Shown here piece after piece: positions 1 through 11,793 of a stretch of 64,000 nucleotides of DNA. The notes under the pieces were generated by a model. The model saw nothing but the letters and a program-made list of their open reading frames with translations. It was not told the DNA's origin and made no database searches. How positions within the stretch are numbered: position 1 is the stretch's first letter; the number at the start of each line of letters is the position of its first letter. This stretch comes from Triglochin maritima. Lineage: Eukaryota; Streptophyta; Magnoliopsida; Alismatales; Juncaginaceae. Position numbers and translations under genes: made by a program. The stretch spans positions 13,116,501 through 13,180,500 of the forward strand of contig OY821775.1 in assembly GCA_963682175.1 (NCBI GenBank). The letters are read 5' to 3'.

Positions 1-2165
1 CAACATCGACGGCATCGCCGACACAACATCGACGGTACAACATACGTCCGACTTCAGACAACACAACCACAAGCCGGAACATCGTCGGCGAAAACCTCGG
101 CGGCATCGCTGGTACAACCTTGGCGGTACAACATACGTCCGACACAACATCGGACATGTGATGCATTGCATACATCGCATCATATATCGTTCATTTAGAT
201 TAACTTTATATCAATAAATGATACTAAGGTATGTGTTTAGTCTTATTTAAAGAATACATGGACCTGAATGCAAATTACCCATATCTCAAGCATAAACGCG
301 TGCAAGAGATTCATTTCTGTCATAAAGACAAAGTTCAAGATTATCGGGGTTCAAGTTGAAGTTCATCCAAGCATAAAAGCATTCAAAGACCTAATTACAA
401 AAATGTCAATGACCTAAGCACAAAAGTAACCAGGAACTTAATTGCAAAAAGTCAAGGACCCGACTGCAAATTACAAGTACCAAAATATTATTTTGGAGAA
501 ATTCTAAAGAAAAATCAATTTGGATCTCCAAATATATGAAGAATTAATTCGAAGCTCAAAAGAAAGGAAAGAAATCAATCCGGACGCGCAAATGACATTT
601 AAATCATACCATAAACACATAGGAAAAATTCGGATTAAATCTGAGCCAAAATTGTGATTTGCGGCGAAAATGCCGCACCCCTTTCAATCCGTGCTCCCGG
701 ATTTTGTCCAGTCGTGTCATGACGCGTGTACTTTCCTATTTCATACTTGGGTCCCTTGTATCGGCTATAAATAGCTCCGAAACGATGTTGAGAAAAACGA
801 GTTTTTATTCCATTCTATAGCAATAAAATTTTGTTCGTTTATTTTGTGTTTTTAGTTTTCTTTTGTAAGTTCTCTAGGACTCATTCTCATTCCCTCCATC
901 CATGAGTTTCTAACTCTCTTCAAAGGGTGGGGGTGACGGATTTAGGGTGACGAGAAGAAGAATGATGTTATTATTTTAATTTCGTGTTAGTATATTTTGA
1001 TTACTTGAGTTTATGTTAAGTCATTTATCATGTAATACTTTATAACTAATGTGATTTATTATAAGTTTCAGATTTCTCTAAACAAAACCAGATATCTAAA
1101 CTCTCACCCGCTGGACTCTCATCCATATTTGATTTATTCTTAGTTTGTTTTTGTTGTTCTTGCTTTAGAAAATTAAAAATTAAAAATCTCAAACCAACCT
1201 TATTTCTCTCTCTTTCTTTCCTTAATCGAAAGTCACAAAAATAACAATATCTCTCCCTCCTTGTGTTCGACCCGTACTTGTCACGTCTTCATTGACGTCG
1301 TGCACTTGCGGTATAAATTAAATTCCCATCAACAGGTCCAGACCGTAGTCTGCAGGGCCATCATGCTCCACGAGTCAAACATCAACATGCATTGGGATCT
1401 GCAATCCCTCATGTCTGCAACTCTACTTAGAGTAAATCAACAACTCGTCACACTACAATCCAACAACGGAGGTGGCACGACCCAAGTATCCACATTCTTC
1501 CACACGGCGGTCCCGGGGCAGGCACGAGCAACGTACCCGCTGACACATCCTGGCTCACGCGCTAAGCGAGGACACGAGTTTCCGTGGACAGAGTTAACAC
1601 AGCACAAAGATCGGAAATTCGGTTCTGCGCACAAACGGTCGACCGAAATAGGCTATCCGGTTGACCGTTCCCAATAGGTTCGGTCGACCAAAAATCTGCA
1701 TCGGTCGAACTCTCTGCACATCACTTAAGTCCCAACGGTCGAACAACAATCTAAAACCGGTCGACCGAATACGGGTCAAAATCTGGAGTCTGGTCAAAAT
1801 CATACAAGTCTAATCGGTCGACCGACTCAAGGGTTCCGGTCAATCGAAAACTACCAGGGGCATCCTAATAGTCTAGGTCATAAATCAATCGAACAAGATA
1901 AATAATCAGTCGAACAACATGCAATAATATCAAGTTCACTTAAGTTCCGGTCAAACCCAAAAATAGGAACGGTCGACCGAAAACTAGCAGGAAATCCTCC
2001 GACCCAGTAGCACACATGCAATCGGTCGACCGCCACATGACATTGTTCGACCGGTGTTGGTTAAAGTCAGGCAAAACAGTAAACCGGTCGACCCCCCCAC
2101 GACCGACCACAACTCCCCACCATCGTGGTGAGCAACAAAATAAATTAACCGACATACCTCAAGTA
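1..2165 (+). repeat. Truncated LTR-like repeat rich in GGTCGACC palindromes, interrupted by a solo LTR
   Basis: Two pieces (1-158 and 1332-about 2165) align by eye, in the same order, with the 2145-bp solo LTR at 37336-39480. Shared parts are the 'acaacatcgg' spacer repeats, the 'gggatc(t/c)(g/a)caatccctca' block, and the run of GGTCGACC palindromes ending in 'gtgagcaacaa'. At least seven exact GGTCGACC copies lie between 1635 and 2095. The left end is outside the window, and similarity stops near 2165, about 350 bp short of the 3' end of the other copy. Reading frames of 60-140 codons here are rich in R/S/T/V-D and come from the repeated motif, so I do not call genes. Confidence 0.7.
159..1331 (+). 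mobile_element. Solo LTR nested in the GGTCGACC-family LTR
   Basis: This 1173-bp block is absent from the related copy at 37336-39480, where the flanks are contiguous ('acatcgg...gggtccagac'). It starts TGATGC, ends CCATCA, and is flanked by acatg (154-158) and acagg (1332-1336), a 5-bp duplication with one mismatch. It has LTR-like promoter and polyadenylation signals: TATAAATA at 766-773 and AATAAA at 822-827. Its end (1263-1310, 'ttcgaccc...cgtgcacttgcgg') recurs as a fragment at 34255-34300. There is no internal coding region or second LTR, so it is read as a solo LTR. The exact end base is uncertain by one or two positions. Confidence 0.65.
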
Positions 2166-4267
2166 TGTCGGTTACTTCACGTTAAGTTCCGTCTTTTGAA
2201 GACCAAACACTTCATTTATATAGAATTTGATAATAGGTGTATTGTGGTTCCTATGATTGCATATATCTAAATGAAAAATGAAGTGTCCTACTTGCAATAA
2301 CTTCTTGGTTGAGAATGTGAGATTTTTTGGTATTCTACATTTAATTTTACGTGAACTAATACATCAAGCGATGCAAGTAAATTGGAAATCCTTCAACAAT
2401 TCCTACAAAGTTACAATGCTATAAACTGATGTGAGTATGGTTGAAGGATTTTCTATTTACAAAAAAAATGTTTGGGAAGCAAGTCAGAGGTGATGCCAAC
2501 TATATCCAATTCTCAAAGAGTTAAGGAAAAGAACTCCCTAAATCAATATCTTGACATGGATTGGCATGTGCCTTGATGCGTGCAGTTGGAAGTAACTCAA
2601 AATCATGATTACTTGTTGGAATCATGTTTTTCCTTATCTTAATCCCTAAGGTTATTTTGGTATTTGTGGCCCTTGTTCGTGGGCAACGATTGGTAACACA
2701 ATTATATGCTATAATTTACTCAATAATTATGATTTGGAATTTTATTGATCTCATCTGGCATGAAAGAAACCTTTGCTTCAAGACTTAAAATAAATGATTC
2801 TTTCTAAGGTTCCATGAAGATAACCTTTAAGTGCAACATGAAGACTACTAATAGATCAATGTGAAAGGAAGTTGGTAATGGAAGTGGGCATCATCAATAT
2901 GACAATAACATGATAAAAAAGTTCAGTACATTTGAAATAGAGAGGAAAAGGTGGGAAACAGGAGAATCAATCTGTATGAACTCTGAATTAGAGTTCACAA
3001 CCTTATTTAGCATGGAAAGCCAATTTCATGGCATAATAAAGAAAAAATCACTTTCTGAGGTTCCAAGCACATAACCCATTAGTGACAGATTAAGACCAAG
3101 ATCAGTGCACAAGAAAATGTCAAATTGCTGATCCAAAGATAGGCGTCTTATCTTATATATATTCTTAATCATTTCATTTTGGGCGGCGGTGGATAAACAA
3201 CAAAGATCTTCCTCCAGAAAAAAAAACCAATGCAGAGGAAAAATGTATAAAATATGTCTGTTACTGACTTGGATACAAAACAAGTGGATAAGGAACGAAA
3301 GGCTAACACCACCTGAGCTACAGTGGAATAAACTATGATCTTATCTCTAGAGGAACATATTGTGTTCATTCATGTTTCTTATGAAAAGGATTTGTTAAGA
3401 GTTGAAGATAAACTTTGTGTGATATATATGATGACATGGAATGGCCAAGGTTGCAGGTCAGGAGATAATGATGTAATTTTCTATTTGCCAAAACATATCT
3501 AGTGATTTGCTTGGTATAACTCATTATTCTGTAAAAGGGAGAACATGTTTTCATCCATCAATAACAATTTTTTTATTCTTGGTATATGATAGATATCTCT
3601 ATGGATGCCAATAATTTAACTTTCACTAGCATGAGTTGGATGTTTCTACTACAGTACAACCGGGGAAAAGATGCTATAATACTTTTCATGGAAAGTTATA
3701 ATGCAAATTAAAATTAGAATTTGCTGAGTTGATACAAATAATTTTATTCTTGAAGCTAATTTCATTACTGTATTATTATGTCCTAGCTAGAAGTTTGAGT
3801 ATTTCTAGAGAGATTAAAAGCACGTATGGGTGACTAGGATGATAATAATATTAATTGGATTAAATGTGGACCATGATTCTCTCATGCAACTTATCCATCG
3901 AAAGAAAACGAGGCCCTACACCACTAGTCCCCAACACAATTAGAAAACAGGAAATGGTTGAAACCTAGTCCATTATAACTTATAAGGAATGATAATGACG
4001 TCATCACATGACGCAATTGCTATATCTATCCATGCAGTCGTATAGGGTCGAAAATGGAGATGTTTGGTATACATTGAAAAGCTTGTAATCTTATCATGTG
4101 GACATTATTCTCTATAGTACTTGATTTCCAAAGAAAATGGTAGCATCAATAAATAGAGATGTAGATTTTTTTTAGAATTATTAATTCGGTAAAAGTACAA
4201 TAAATGTATGATCTGACCATAATTATTGGTTATACAATAGTACTACTTGCATATTGGAGCTCTGTTC
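2166..4267. other. Intergenic, no gene recognised
   Basis: AT-rich DNA with frequent stops in all frames and no conserved protein motif. The only structure noted is the short hairpin at 2377-2460, listed separately. Confidence 0.6.
2377..2460. repeat. Short inverted repeat (21-nt arms, 42-nt loop)
   Basis: Arm 1 (2377-2397, gtaaattggaaatccttcaac) and the reverse complement of arm 2 (2440-2460, gtaaatagaaaatccttcaac) differ only at three adjacent positions. The pairing does not extend outward. It could form a small stem-loop, but it is short for a plant miRNA precursor and has no other support. Confidence 0.4.
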
Positions 4268-4275
4268 AATATAAC

Positions 4276-4797
4276 TAGGGCTGTAAGCGGGGCGGGTTTT
4301 CGCCCCACCGCTACCCGTCCCGCCAAAGTTAAGCGGGTAGGCGGGGCGGGTTCAAAAAAAAAATTCGCTACCCACCCCGCGTAAGGATGGACTAGGCTAT
4401 GCGGGGCGGGTTGGTGGGTTTGGCGGGTTTAATTTTTTTATTAAAGCTAAATACAAAAATCAATTTATTTTCTTTAATATTATCTATTTTAATCAAAGTT
4501 AAGTACAAAAATGAAGGAAAAAATCAATCAATGTATGTTTTTAAATCTATATATAAAAAAATTAAAGCTAAATACAAACTAAATCATAACTAAATACAAA
4601 AAAATCAAAAACATGTAAGGCTTATGCGGGTTGCGGGTTATGCGGGGCGGGTTGGGAGAAAACCGCAACCCGCCCCGCTTATTATGCAGGTTGTGCGGGT
4701 GGCGGGTTGGCGGGTAGCAATTTTTTGTCCGCAACCCGCGTTAAGCGGGGCGGGGCGGGGCGGGTTGCGGGTAAATTTCAACCCATTTACAACCCTA
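4276..4797. mobile_element. hAT-type MITE with GGGGCGGG-rich ends
   Basis: A 522-bp element flanked by a perfect 8-bp duplication AATATAAC (4268-4275 and 4798-4805). Its ends are TAGGGCTGTAAGCGGGGCGGG and, inverted, TAGGGTTGTAAATGGGTT. The 8-bp duplication and a TAGGG-start inverted repeat are typical of hAT elements. The body alternates GC-rich 'cgggtt/aacccg' clusters with an AT-rich core and has no transposase, so it is non-autonomous. A relative lies at 43201-43578. Confidence 0.8.
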
Positions 4798-4930
4798 AAT
4801 ATAACATGCTAAGGATTTTATCTCATCCAACTTGATGTTATAATATTTGCCTATAATCTTAGAACTTTAGGATTCTCTTGAAATTTTCATTTTTTTTCCA
4901 TCTCAATTTGGTGGTATATATATATATATA

Positions 4931-5293
4931 GGGATCCACTACCATTAAAATTTGTTAATACACAGTTACGCTTAATAATAAAATCAAATCTGAACTCCAA
5001 ATTGAAAATATGTACAACATATGTAAATTAAAGATATGGAAAATCATAAAATTTAAAATATATTTTACGTAATATCTAGAGATGTAAAAATGAACGCACT
5101 ACATTCGCTAAAAAATACGATTTCTAAATCTCATATGAAACGATTATCAAATTTATGATTTTCGATACCCTTAATCTATATATATTGATGTTGTAGATCA
5201 AAATCTACGGTTTAGATTTTAATTTTGAGTTCAAATTTGATTTTGTTATCAAGCGCAACCGTGTATCAACAAAATTTAAGAATAGTGGATCCC
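4931..5293. mobile_element. Foldback MITE with about 80-bp inverted repeats
   Basis: The left end (4931 on, GGGATCCACTACCATTAAAA) is matched by the reverse complement of the right end (5293 back, GGGATCCACTATTCTTAAAT), and the similarity continues for about 80 bp. Total length is 363 bp with no coding capacity. The left flank is a (TA)n tract, so a target duplication cannot be identified and the superfamily is open. Confidence 0.7.
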
Positions 5294-5306
5294 TCGTTCC
5301 CTCCTC

Positions 5307-5308
<2 letters not shown>

Positions 5309-5338
<30 letters not shown>
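5309..5338. repeat. (AT)n microsatellite
   Basis: An uninterrupted AT dinucleotide run just right of the foldback element. Confidence 0.9.
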
Positions 5339-5341
<3 letters not shown>

Positions 5342-8300
5342 CCAACAATCTATGCCTAGATTATATTATATTAAGGAGTCATGAGAGGGCTCTCGTGGGT
5401 CCTCAACCCCCACAGTTTGGTTTTCATGTAGTTACTCTTTCCTTACAATGGAAAAAAATAGTTTGAAAAATAATAAAATAATTTTCTTAAAGAAATTGAG
5501 AATAATTAATGTGTGATGTGGAGAAGATGAGGAGAAAAGATGAGGTGTGTTCTGGTTGCTGGGAGGTGATGGGCTGATGATAGACGATGGGCCATCTGAT
5601 GGCAAAAGGTTCAAAACCCATTAGTAGCATATGAATAATGTGAATGAGGTGGAAATGGAATGATTTTTTTATTTTTTTGATAACGCGAGTGATATATTAG
5701 ATAAAAGTTTTGAAAAGCCAAGTTACAAGTAAACAGCCAGTGCCGAGACTAATAAACAAATTTCGACTTATGCCTTGCAAATAAATGGAATGGAATGGAA
5801 TGGAGTTTGTTATATATTTTTCTACCAATAATGATAGGTGGATGATGATTTCGAATAGGACCCAACACAAGATCCCAGATAGGAACGTACCACTCAAGTT
5901 ATCATTCATTACTTTGCTTCTTCCTCATTTCAAGCAAAGAATCTTCATCTTTACCATCCCATTTTGTGGTTTCGGTTATTTAACCAACTCAACATTGCAA
6001 GTAAAATGTGAAGTACACACTTAACTATCCTTATTATTCAATCACTTGTCTTGCCAAATAAATAAATGAAATCACTTTTTTTGGTTCTCAAAAATATAAT
6101 ATATGCAGGCAAACTACGAAATTAATTGTGCTCTGTGAATAATCGAAGTTGTTAGTGCGACGGGTTCACGTGTTGGCGGGAAAAAAAACCTTGTTTACTA
6201 ATTGGGAAACATGTCGATCTGCCATGAAAATTACCCCAGTGAGGTTTCAGAAGATTTATTTAATAAGTATTTCATGGTTCGTGATTCCATATGAAAGATA
6301 TAATCATGATGAAATCTTGACCAATTAATGTAGGATTTCCTTAGGAATTTGTATTTTTCTCTCTCGCAACTTTAAGATTCATGATTTTTAATGTCTTATG
6401 CTTCATTGTGTGTTCTACTTTTGTTATCTTCTTTGAGTCGTGCAAATAGCAGAATTTTCTTCTTGCAATATTTTCTTCTTAGTTATCGATCCCAAAAAAT
6501 GATAGCATTAGAATTGTAAGAGCACAATTAAGAGCTTTAATTACCATGAATTGGATCCAAATCTAGCACACAGAGAATTGAGTAGCTTAACAGACAAACA
6601 AGAGTAACAATACAAACAAGCAAATCGAGTGTCGAGATGCAAATATATAAAAATTTAAGTCATAGAACAGAATCTGATGTCGGCTATTTATTTATTTAGA
6701 TATACATGGTCGGTCAAAAGCACTTGCTTACTCATCTATATTTGAATAATCAGAAATAATAATCCACGTTCATGATATCATGATGATATTTAGATTAACC
6801 TCCAAATTAAAGAGAAATCGATATGCCTTCACAAAAAAGAAATCCAAAGGACCCAAACATTTCTCAAATCTCAATTTTTCAAGTTAAAATAAAATACAAT
6901 ATAAACAACCTGAAATCTTGTTATATATCTTTTTCTTGGCAACCACAACACTCAAAGTAAAGCCACTATACTGACAAAACCTACACATATTGCATGTGAA
7001 AGTCAAAGCAATTCCTCAACTAAAACAGGTTGGAAATCATGAAAACATTTGGTTGCTTCACTTATGGTTCAAACAAATTAAATCTACCATAACCAATGAC
7101 ATATGTACGTCTTCGATCTCTCATGTCCATTAGCTTCATCCTCCTTTCTCTCCACAACCAGAAGAGCTAAAGTGTCCATATATCATGTGGGTGGAGGAGT
7201 GGAGTTGTAGATGTATTGATAATGACATCACAACCAAATTTTTCAATGTGGGTTTGTTAGAGTCAAGGAATTCACCAAATATCTAGGACTTTTTGCATTG
7301 ACAACATATACAACTTTGTTGGAGGTCTAAGAAATTTGTTTATTTTAGATCATTTTACGACATGCATGGATTGTTTTCGTCAATGTTGGCTTCATCTAAA
7401 GATATGATGCATATAAGAATCTGATGATAAGAAACATGACCAAACTCCTTTAGAAAAAAAAATGAACCCCTTCCTTCAATTCTTAATGTGTGATGATTTT
7501 CAACCGGATTTTCGCTAAAGGAACGAAACTTTTCAGCAATATGCGTCGGCTTCATCTATAAGCACACATCATTAGGTAAATTATTATTTTTTGATAAGAT
7601 ACACCGTTACAAAAAAAATCAATCAGGTCGACCTTGATGATTGTCAAGCATGGAGACCACAAAAATAGGTAGAGTTGTTGAGACTTTATTGTCATCTTAG
7701 TTGTAGCAATAATTACAGCAACGTATTGTTTTCAATGTAAAACAAATAATATAATATATTTTTTCTCTTTTAATAGCTCCATATGTTTGTCTCAAACAAC
7801 TGAAGTTGGTTTTGGGTCCATGATGCCCTTTACATCACAGCAAGGTCCCTCTCACAAGACATGTCTTCCTGGAGTATTTTTCTTGAAAGGATGCTACAAA
7901 CAAGAGGGGTGGTCTACAACTATAGCTGCCAAACTTAATTGCTAATGGACCACTTTGTGTTTAGATATAAAGGGTTAGTTTTATGAGCTTAGTATATTTT
8001 TTTTCTGAGGAGTCACTAATTGGATTAAGCTACAATATATTCTTGATTACATGATTTACGTGTTTGCTAGTTATGCTTAGATATTGCAATTTTGGTTTAG
8101 TGAATTTTACTATATTCATATACTTCATATTAAACAATATGACAAACATTAAGGTTTTTTGCTTCAATTTTCATCTTTTTTCTACATCTTCGGAATTACA
8201 ATGCACAACCGTAAGTATATGAGTTACCTACCCTAGGATATGCTTGGGTTAATTTGGAGTTCCATTGGTACAACTGTATAAGTGAATGAAAGTGCTATAG

Positions 8301-8481
8301 ATTTGTTGAAGTAAATTAAAAACAAGTAAATTTATCACAACATTGTTCTATATATACATATAAAGGTTGACTTTTCAGAAACAATTTTTTTATAGGTGTT
8401 ATATATAATAGCAATAAATGCATTTTACCCTCCTTTTTTGTCATCTCATGGATTTGCACGCTAGCTTATCAGCTTACGAAG
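5339..8481. other. Intergenic, no gene recognised
   Basis: AT-rich sequence. Open frames up to about 80 codons have no recognisable motif and no gene context. A short ggaat run occurs near 5785. Confidence 0.55.
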
Positions 8482-8840
8482 TTAGAGCATATTTAACAGT
8501 GCCCGGGCTACCCTGGGCGCCATGCACTCTCTCTCTGCCACGTCAGCTTCTCTCTCTGCCACGTCAGCTCACCCAACCCACCTAAAAAAATTCCCTTATC
8601 CATGCTCAGGCTACCCCCACCCACCCTACACTCTCTTTCATCCACATCATTTCTTAATTAAACAAATTTAATTCTCACACAACATTTAACAAAATACATT
8701 ATATATAAATCTAATTCTAATTACATTATAATTTTAATTCGCGATATACTTATTATTACTATTAATTAATTAACAATATTAATCACTATTAAACACAAAA
8801 TTTTGAATATTTGAAATTTGAATATTTGAATTTCGAAACG

Positions 8841-8992
8841 CGCGTGACTGCACAGTATACGCGTGATTGCACAGTCTACGCGTGAATCAAAAGTAGTCCG
8901 CGTGAATCTACAGTATACGCGTGAAAGAAAAGTAGTCCGCGTGAATGTACATTATACGCGTGAAAGAAAAGTAATCCGCGTGATTGCACAGT
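8841..8992 (+). promoter_or_regulatory. Eight-copy CGCGTGA repeat array upstream of the element's ORF
   Basis: Eight copies of CGCGTGA occur at roughly 19-20 bp intervals, alternating 'tacgcgtga' and 'tccgcgtga', and stop 15 bp before a TATA box. Regular spacing and position suggest binding sites, for the element's own Myb-like protein, the transposase, or a host factor that binds CGCG boxes. The function is inference. Confidence 0.65.
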
Positions 8993-9007
8993 GTCTAATT
9001 TTTTCTC

Positions 9008-9015
9008 TATATATA
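9008..9015 (+). promoter_or_regulatory. TATA box of the Harbinger ORF2
   Basis: TATATATA followed by 'ccctacac', 80 bp upstream of the inferred ATG at 9096 and directly downstream of the CGCGTGA array. Confidence 0.6.
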
Positions 9016-9095
9016 CCCTACACAAAAATCAACTTACACCCCATATCTCTTCCACAAAACTCAAAACTCAACTTACATCCCATATCTCTCCCACA

Positions 9096-10354
9096 ATGTC
9101 TTCTCCGGAGTACAATCGTTCCCCCCTCCTCCACAATCAAATCCGCATCCACGCTATCCACAACCATATCCCTCACGTCCATTTTACCAACAACCATTCC
9201 AACAACCCGACTTCTCCCAGTACGCACCACCATTCCCACCACCTGACCAAAACTCACCATTCCCACAATTCTCCCACTACGCATCCCCAGATCAAAACTT
9301 ACCATTCCCACAATACTCTCAATATGCACCACCATTCCCTTATAATCAACCGCAGTTCCAGATGTTTGGCCGACCCTTGTCTCAAAATAGCCGCCAGAGT
9401 ATGGCGGACACTGAAGATGAGGGTAACGACGACGATGAGTCCCCACCACGACACACCCCCACACCACCATCCCCACCTCCACAGCGTCGTCACCGCAAGC
9501 AAGTCCAAACTGTCAAAGCCAATCCGAAGTTGTGGACCACAGCTGAGGACGAGAGACTTGTCTCTGCATATATGGAAGTCAGTTGCGATGCGGTGACAGG
9601 GACAAACCAGAAGTCTACTTCATTGTGGACTAGAGTGAAACGTGTGTACGACATCTCCGTGGAAGGCACAGGCCTACCCGAAAGGAACGCAGAGTCCTTA
9701 AAAGGACGGTGGAGGATAATTATACATGCTGTGAACAAGTGGGTCGGGTGCTTCGATCAGGCATTCCGACGGAAAAGGAGCGGCCAGAATGACGACGATG
9801 TTGTCCGACAAGCGCACGTGATCTACGAGCGAACTCATGGGCCTAGTAAATTTCTTTATTTTGATGCTTGGGTTATGTTGCGTAGGTACCCAAAATGGGA
9901 GCGTGTGATCTCTGGAGCTAATGTCGTGCGTGTTGACTGGGAGTCCCCGGAGTTGCACGATGAAAATAGTCCCCAGTCAGGAAGCCTTGGGAAAAGAAAG
10001 AGCACGGACGGCTCGAGGACGCAATCACCCTCGGATGCAGAAGAGCCGATACCGGAGTCGTCTACACGCCCAGAAGGTGTGAAGAAGGCTAAGAAAAAAG
10101 CTAAGAGTGCATTACGCCCCGAAAGAGACACCGATGTTAGAGAACTTGCACAACAGATGCGATACACCGCCCAAGTCGGAGAAGATGGTTTCTCCAAGCA
10201 AGAGGAGTTAGCGGAAAGGAATTTCCAGAGGCATTTAATAAAAAATAAGTTGGACATGCTTCACTCTCTGATGAGGAAGGACAACCCGACGGAGAATGAT
10301 CAAAAAGTAATCGATAAACTTCTCGCCTGGGCAGAAGAGAATGGGTACGTGTAG
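9096..10354 (+). pseudogene. Harbinger Myb/SANT-like companion protein, one frameshift
   Basis: The product resembles the plant Myb/SANT-like proteins of PIF/Harbinger elements (often misnamed glutathione S-transferase T3-like). Such proteins bind element DNA and help the transposase. From 9362 the frame runs 330 codons: an acidic/Pro-rich linker, then a trihelix-like region (KLWTTAEDERLVSAYMEVS, SLKGRWRII, NKWVGCF, AHVIYE, FDAWVMLRRYPKW), then a basic C-terminal part (RPEGVKKAKKKAKS) ending in a helical tail. The natural start is probably ATG 9096 (MSSPEYNR). That frame leaves the Q/P/Y-rich N-terminal region at the six-C run 9121-9126. A one-base change there would join it to the frame used from 9125 onward. 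Either a young inactivation or a homopolymer sequencing error fits. Confidence 0.8.
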
Positions 10355-10678
10355 TTTGATGTAGTCCGTATTTCGTATGGTTTGTATTTCCCTTAGTTTG
10401 TATTTCGGGTTGTAGTAGTCCGTATGGTTTGTATTTTCCTTTAACATATGTTTCATGTGGTTGGTTGTATTTCGTATTTTAGTATTATTAATGTATTGTT
10501 GTTATGGTATTGTTGTATTAATTATTTTTTTCTATTTAACTTGAAATTGTTGGTTCTGGAAATTTCTTAATTTTAATCACTTACAAAAAATTATTACCCC
10601 ACATTTATAACAAATACCCAATCCATTAATAACAAAACCAAAACTAAAAAAAATCAAAAAAAAAATTAACCAATGGGA

Positions 10679-10835
10679 GGGGGACACGTGTCCCCCTCCC
10701 ATGGGCGCCCGGGCGTCTGCCCGGGACGCCCACCGCCCGGGCGGGCGGCCCAGGCGGGCGCCCCGCCCGTTAACGGGGGTGCGCCCGGGCGCCCGACCAG
10801 GGCGCCCGGGCGGGGCACCCCCGTTAAGGGTGCCC
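10679..10835. repeat. GC-rich palindromic right subterminal region of the Harbinger element
   Basis: Overlapping palindromes built on GGGCGCCC, CCCGGG and GGGGGACACGTGTCCCCC stand out sharply against AT-rich flanks. They end at the inverted terminal repeat. This could form strong secondary structure or bind the transposition proteins. No coding sense. Confidence 0.7.
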
Positions 10836-10838
10836 TTA

Positions 10839-11793
10839 TCCTTTCAAACTAAAGACCTACACCAGTAATCTGTACAATTTTAGCAAGTTGCCCCCACCTT
10901 CAAAATAAATTCCAGTTTGCCATCTTAATCTCGGTAGCGCTTTGCATCTCTGACTTTTAAAACTTCATATTTACCCCCTAACATTTCTGGTCTTGGCAAG
11001 TCTCCCTTTTTGCCTTCTTATTAGAGTTTGATCATTAACTTCAAATTATAACGTTGTTTGATTCAAAAATATCCTCCACATGTACACCTGCAATCTTCAT
11101 TGTCGTTAATCCCCAAACCCTAACCCTAATGTTAGGGCTGGAAAGGATTGGGGTTGCGGTGGTGGAGGATAGACAAAAGGTTGTAAGGATCCAGGTCAAT
11201 GACGTTTTTGAAACAAACTGGATTAAGTTTTGAAGTTAACGAGCAAATCCTAAATTAAATTGATAGGAGAGGGACTTGCCATTAGTTGCCAAGATGGAAA
11301 AGGTTTAGGTGGGGAGTTGTTAGTTATTACCGAGGTTTAAAGGTTACATGTATAAAGTGTTATTAAGGCAAAAGGCAAGGGGACAAACTTCAATTTACCC
11401 ATTTTTTGTCAATTTATTCCTAATTAGCATTGAAAACCCTATAAAACAAATTCTTATCTAACCCGATTTATTCTCCAAGTGTATAAGATAATAATCCCAC
11501 CCTTTAACCATTTTTTTCTTACAAAATGAGAGTCTTATGTTTAAGGATTGATGTGTATCTTAGTTCATCTCAGATCTTTATCTTTTACGTTGAAGGGTAA
11601 TTCGAGAATAAGTTAACTAAAATTTTGGAGCGGAAAGAACTTCCTAAAATCACGCAAGATCGAGGAGGGTTCCTAATTTCAAAGAATAATGCTGTAAAAT
11701 GTTACATGACCAAAACTAAAGGGGCAAACTGCAAACAGTCCAAAGGAAAAAAAGTAATATATTTGATAGGCCTTAAATTCTTCAAAATTTAAA
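10839..11793. other. Intergenic between the Harbinger element and the MULE
   Basis: No gene recognised. A short telomere-like 'aaaccctaaccctaa' at about 11116-11130 is too brief to be an interstitial telomere. Confidence 0.6.

Larger units (their letters stand above)
8485..10835 (+). mobile_element. PIF/Harbinger-type element carrying only the Myb/SANT-like ORF
   Basis: A 2351-bp element flanked by TTA on both sides (8482-8484 and 10836-10838), the target duplication typical of PIF/Harbinger. The ends form an imperfect inverted repeat: left GAGCATATTTAACAGTGCCC, right (inverted) GGGCACCCTTAACGGGGGTG. Inside, in order, are a CGCGTGA repeat array, a TATA box, one frameshifted ORF for the Myb/SANT-like companion protein, and a GC-rich palindromic right subterminal region. 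There is no room for the DDE transposase and no trace of it, so mobility would depend on transposase supplied elsewhere. Confidence 0.8.

Noticed and set aside
1261..1677. 138-codon open frame in the LTR region
   Set aside because: Crosses the junction between the solo LTR and the host LTR and is made of repeat motif; no protein family resemblance.
8991..9596. 201-codon His/Thr-rich frame in the Harbinger element
   Set aside because: Out-of-frame reading of the Q/P/Y-rich N-terminal region of the Myb-like protein; its frame loses all family motifs after 9362.
11116..11130. Telomere-like aaaccctaaccctaa
   Set aside because: Only about two units; common as a telo-box, not an interstitial telomere array.
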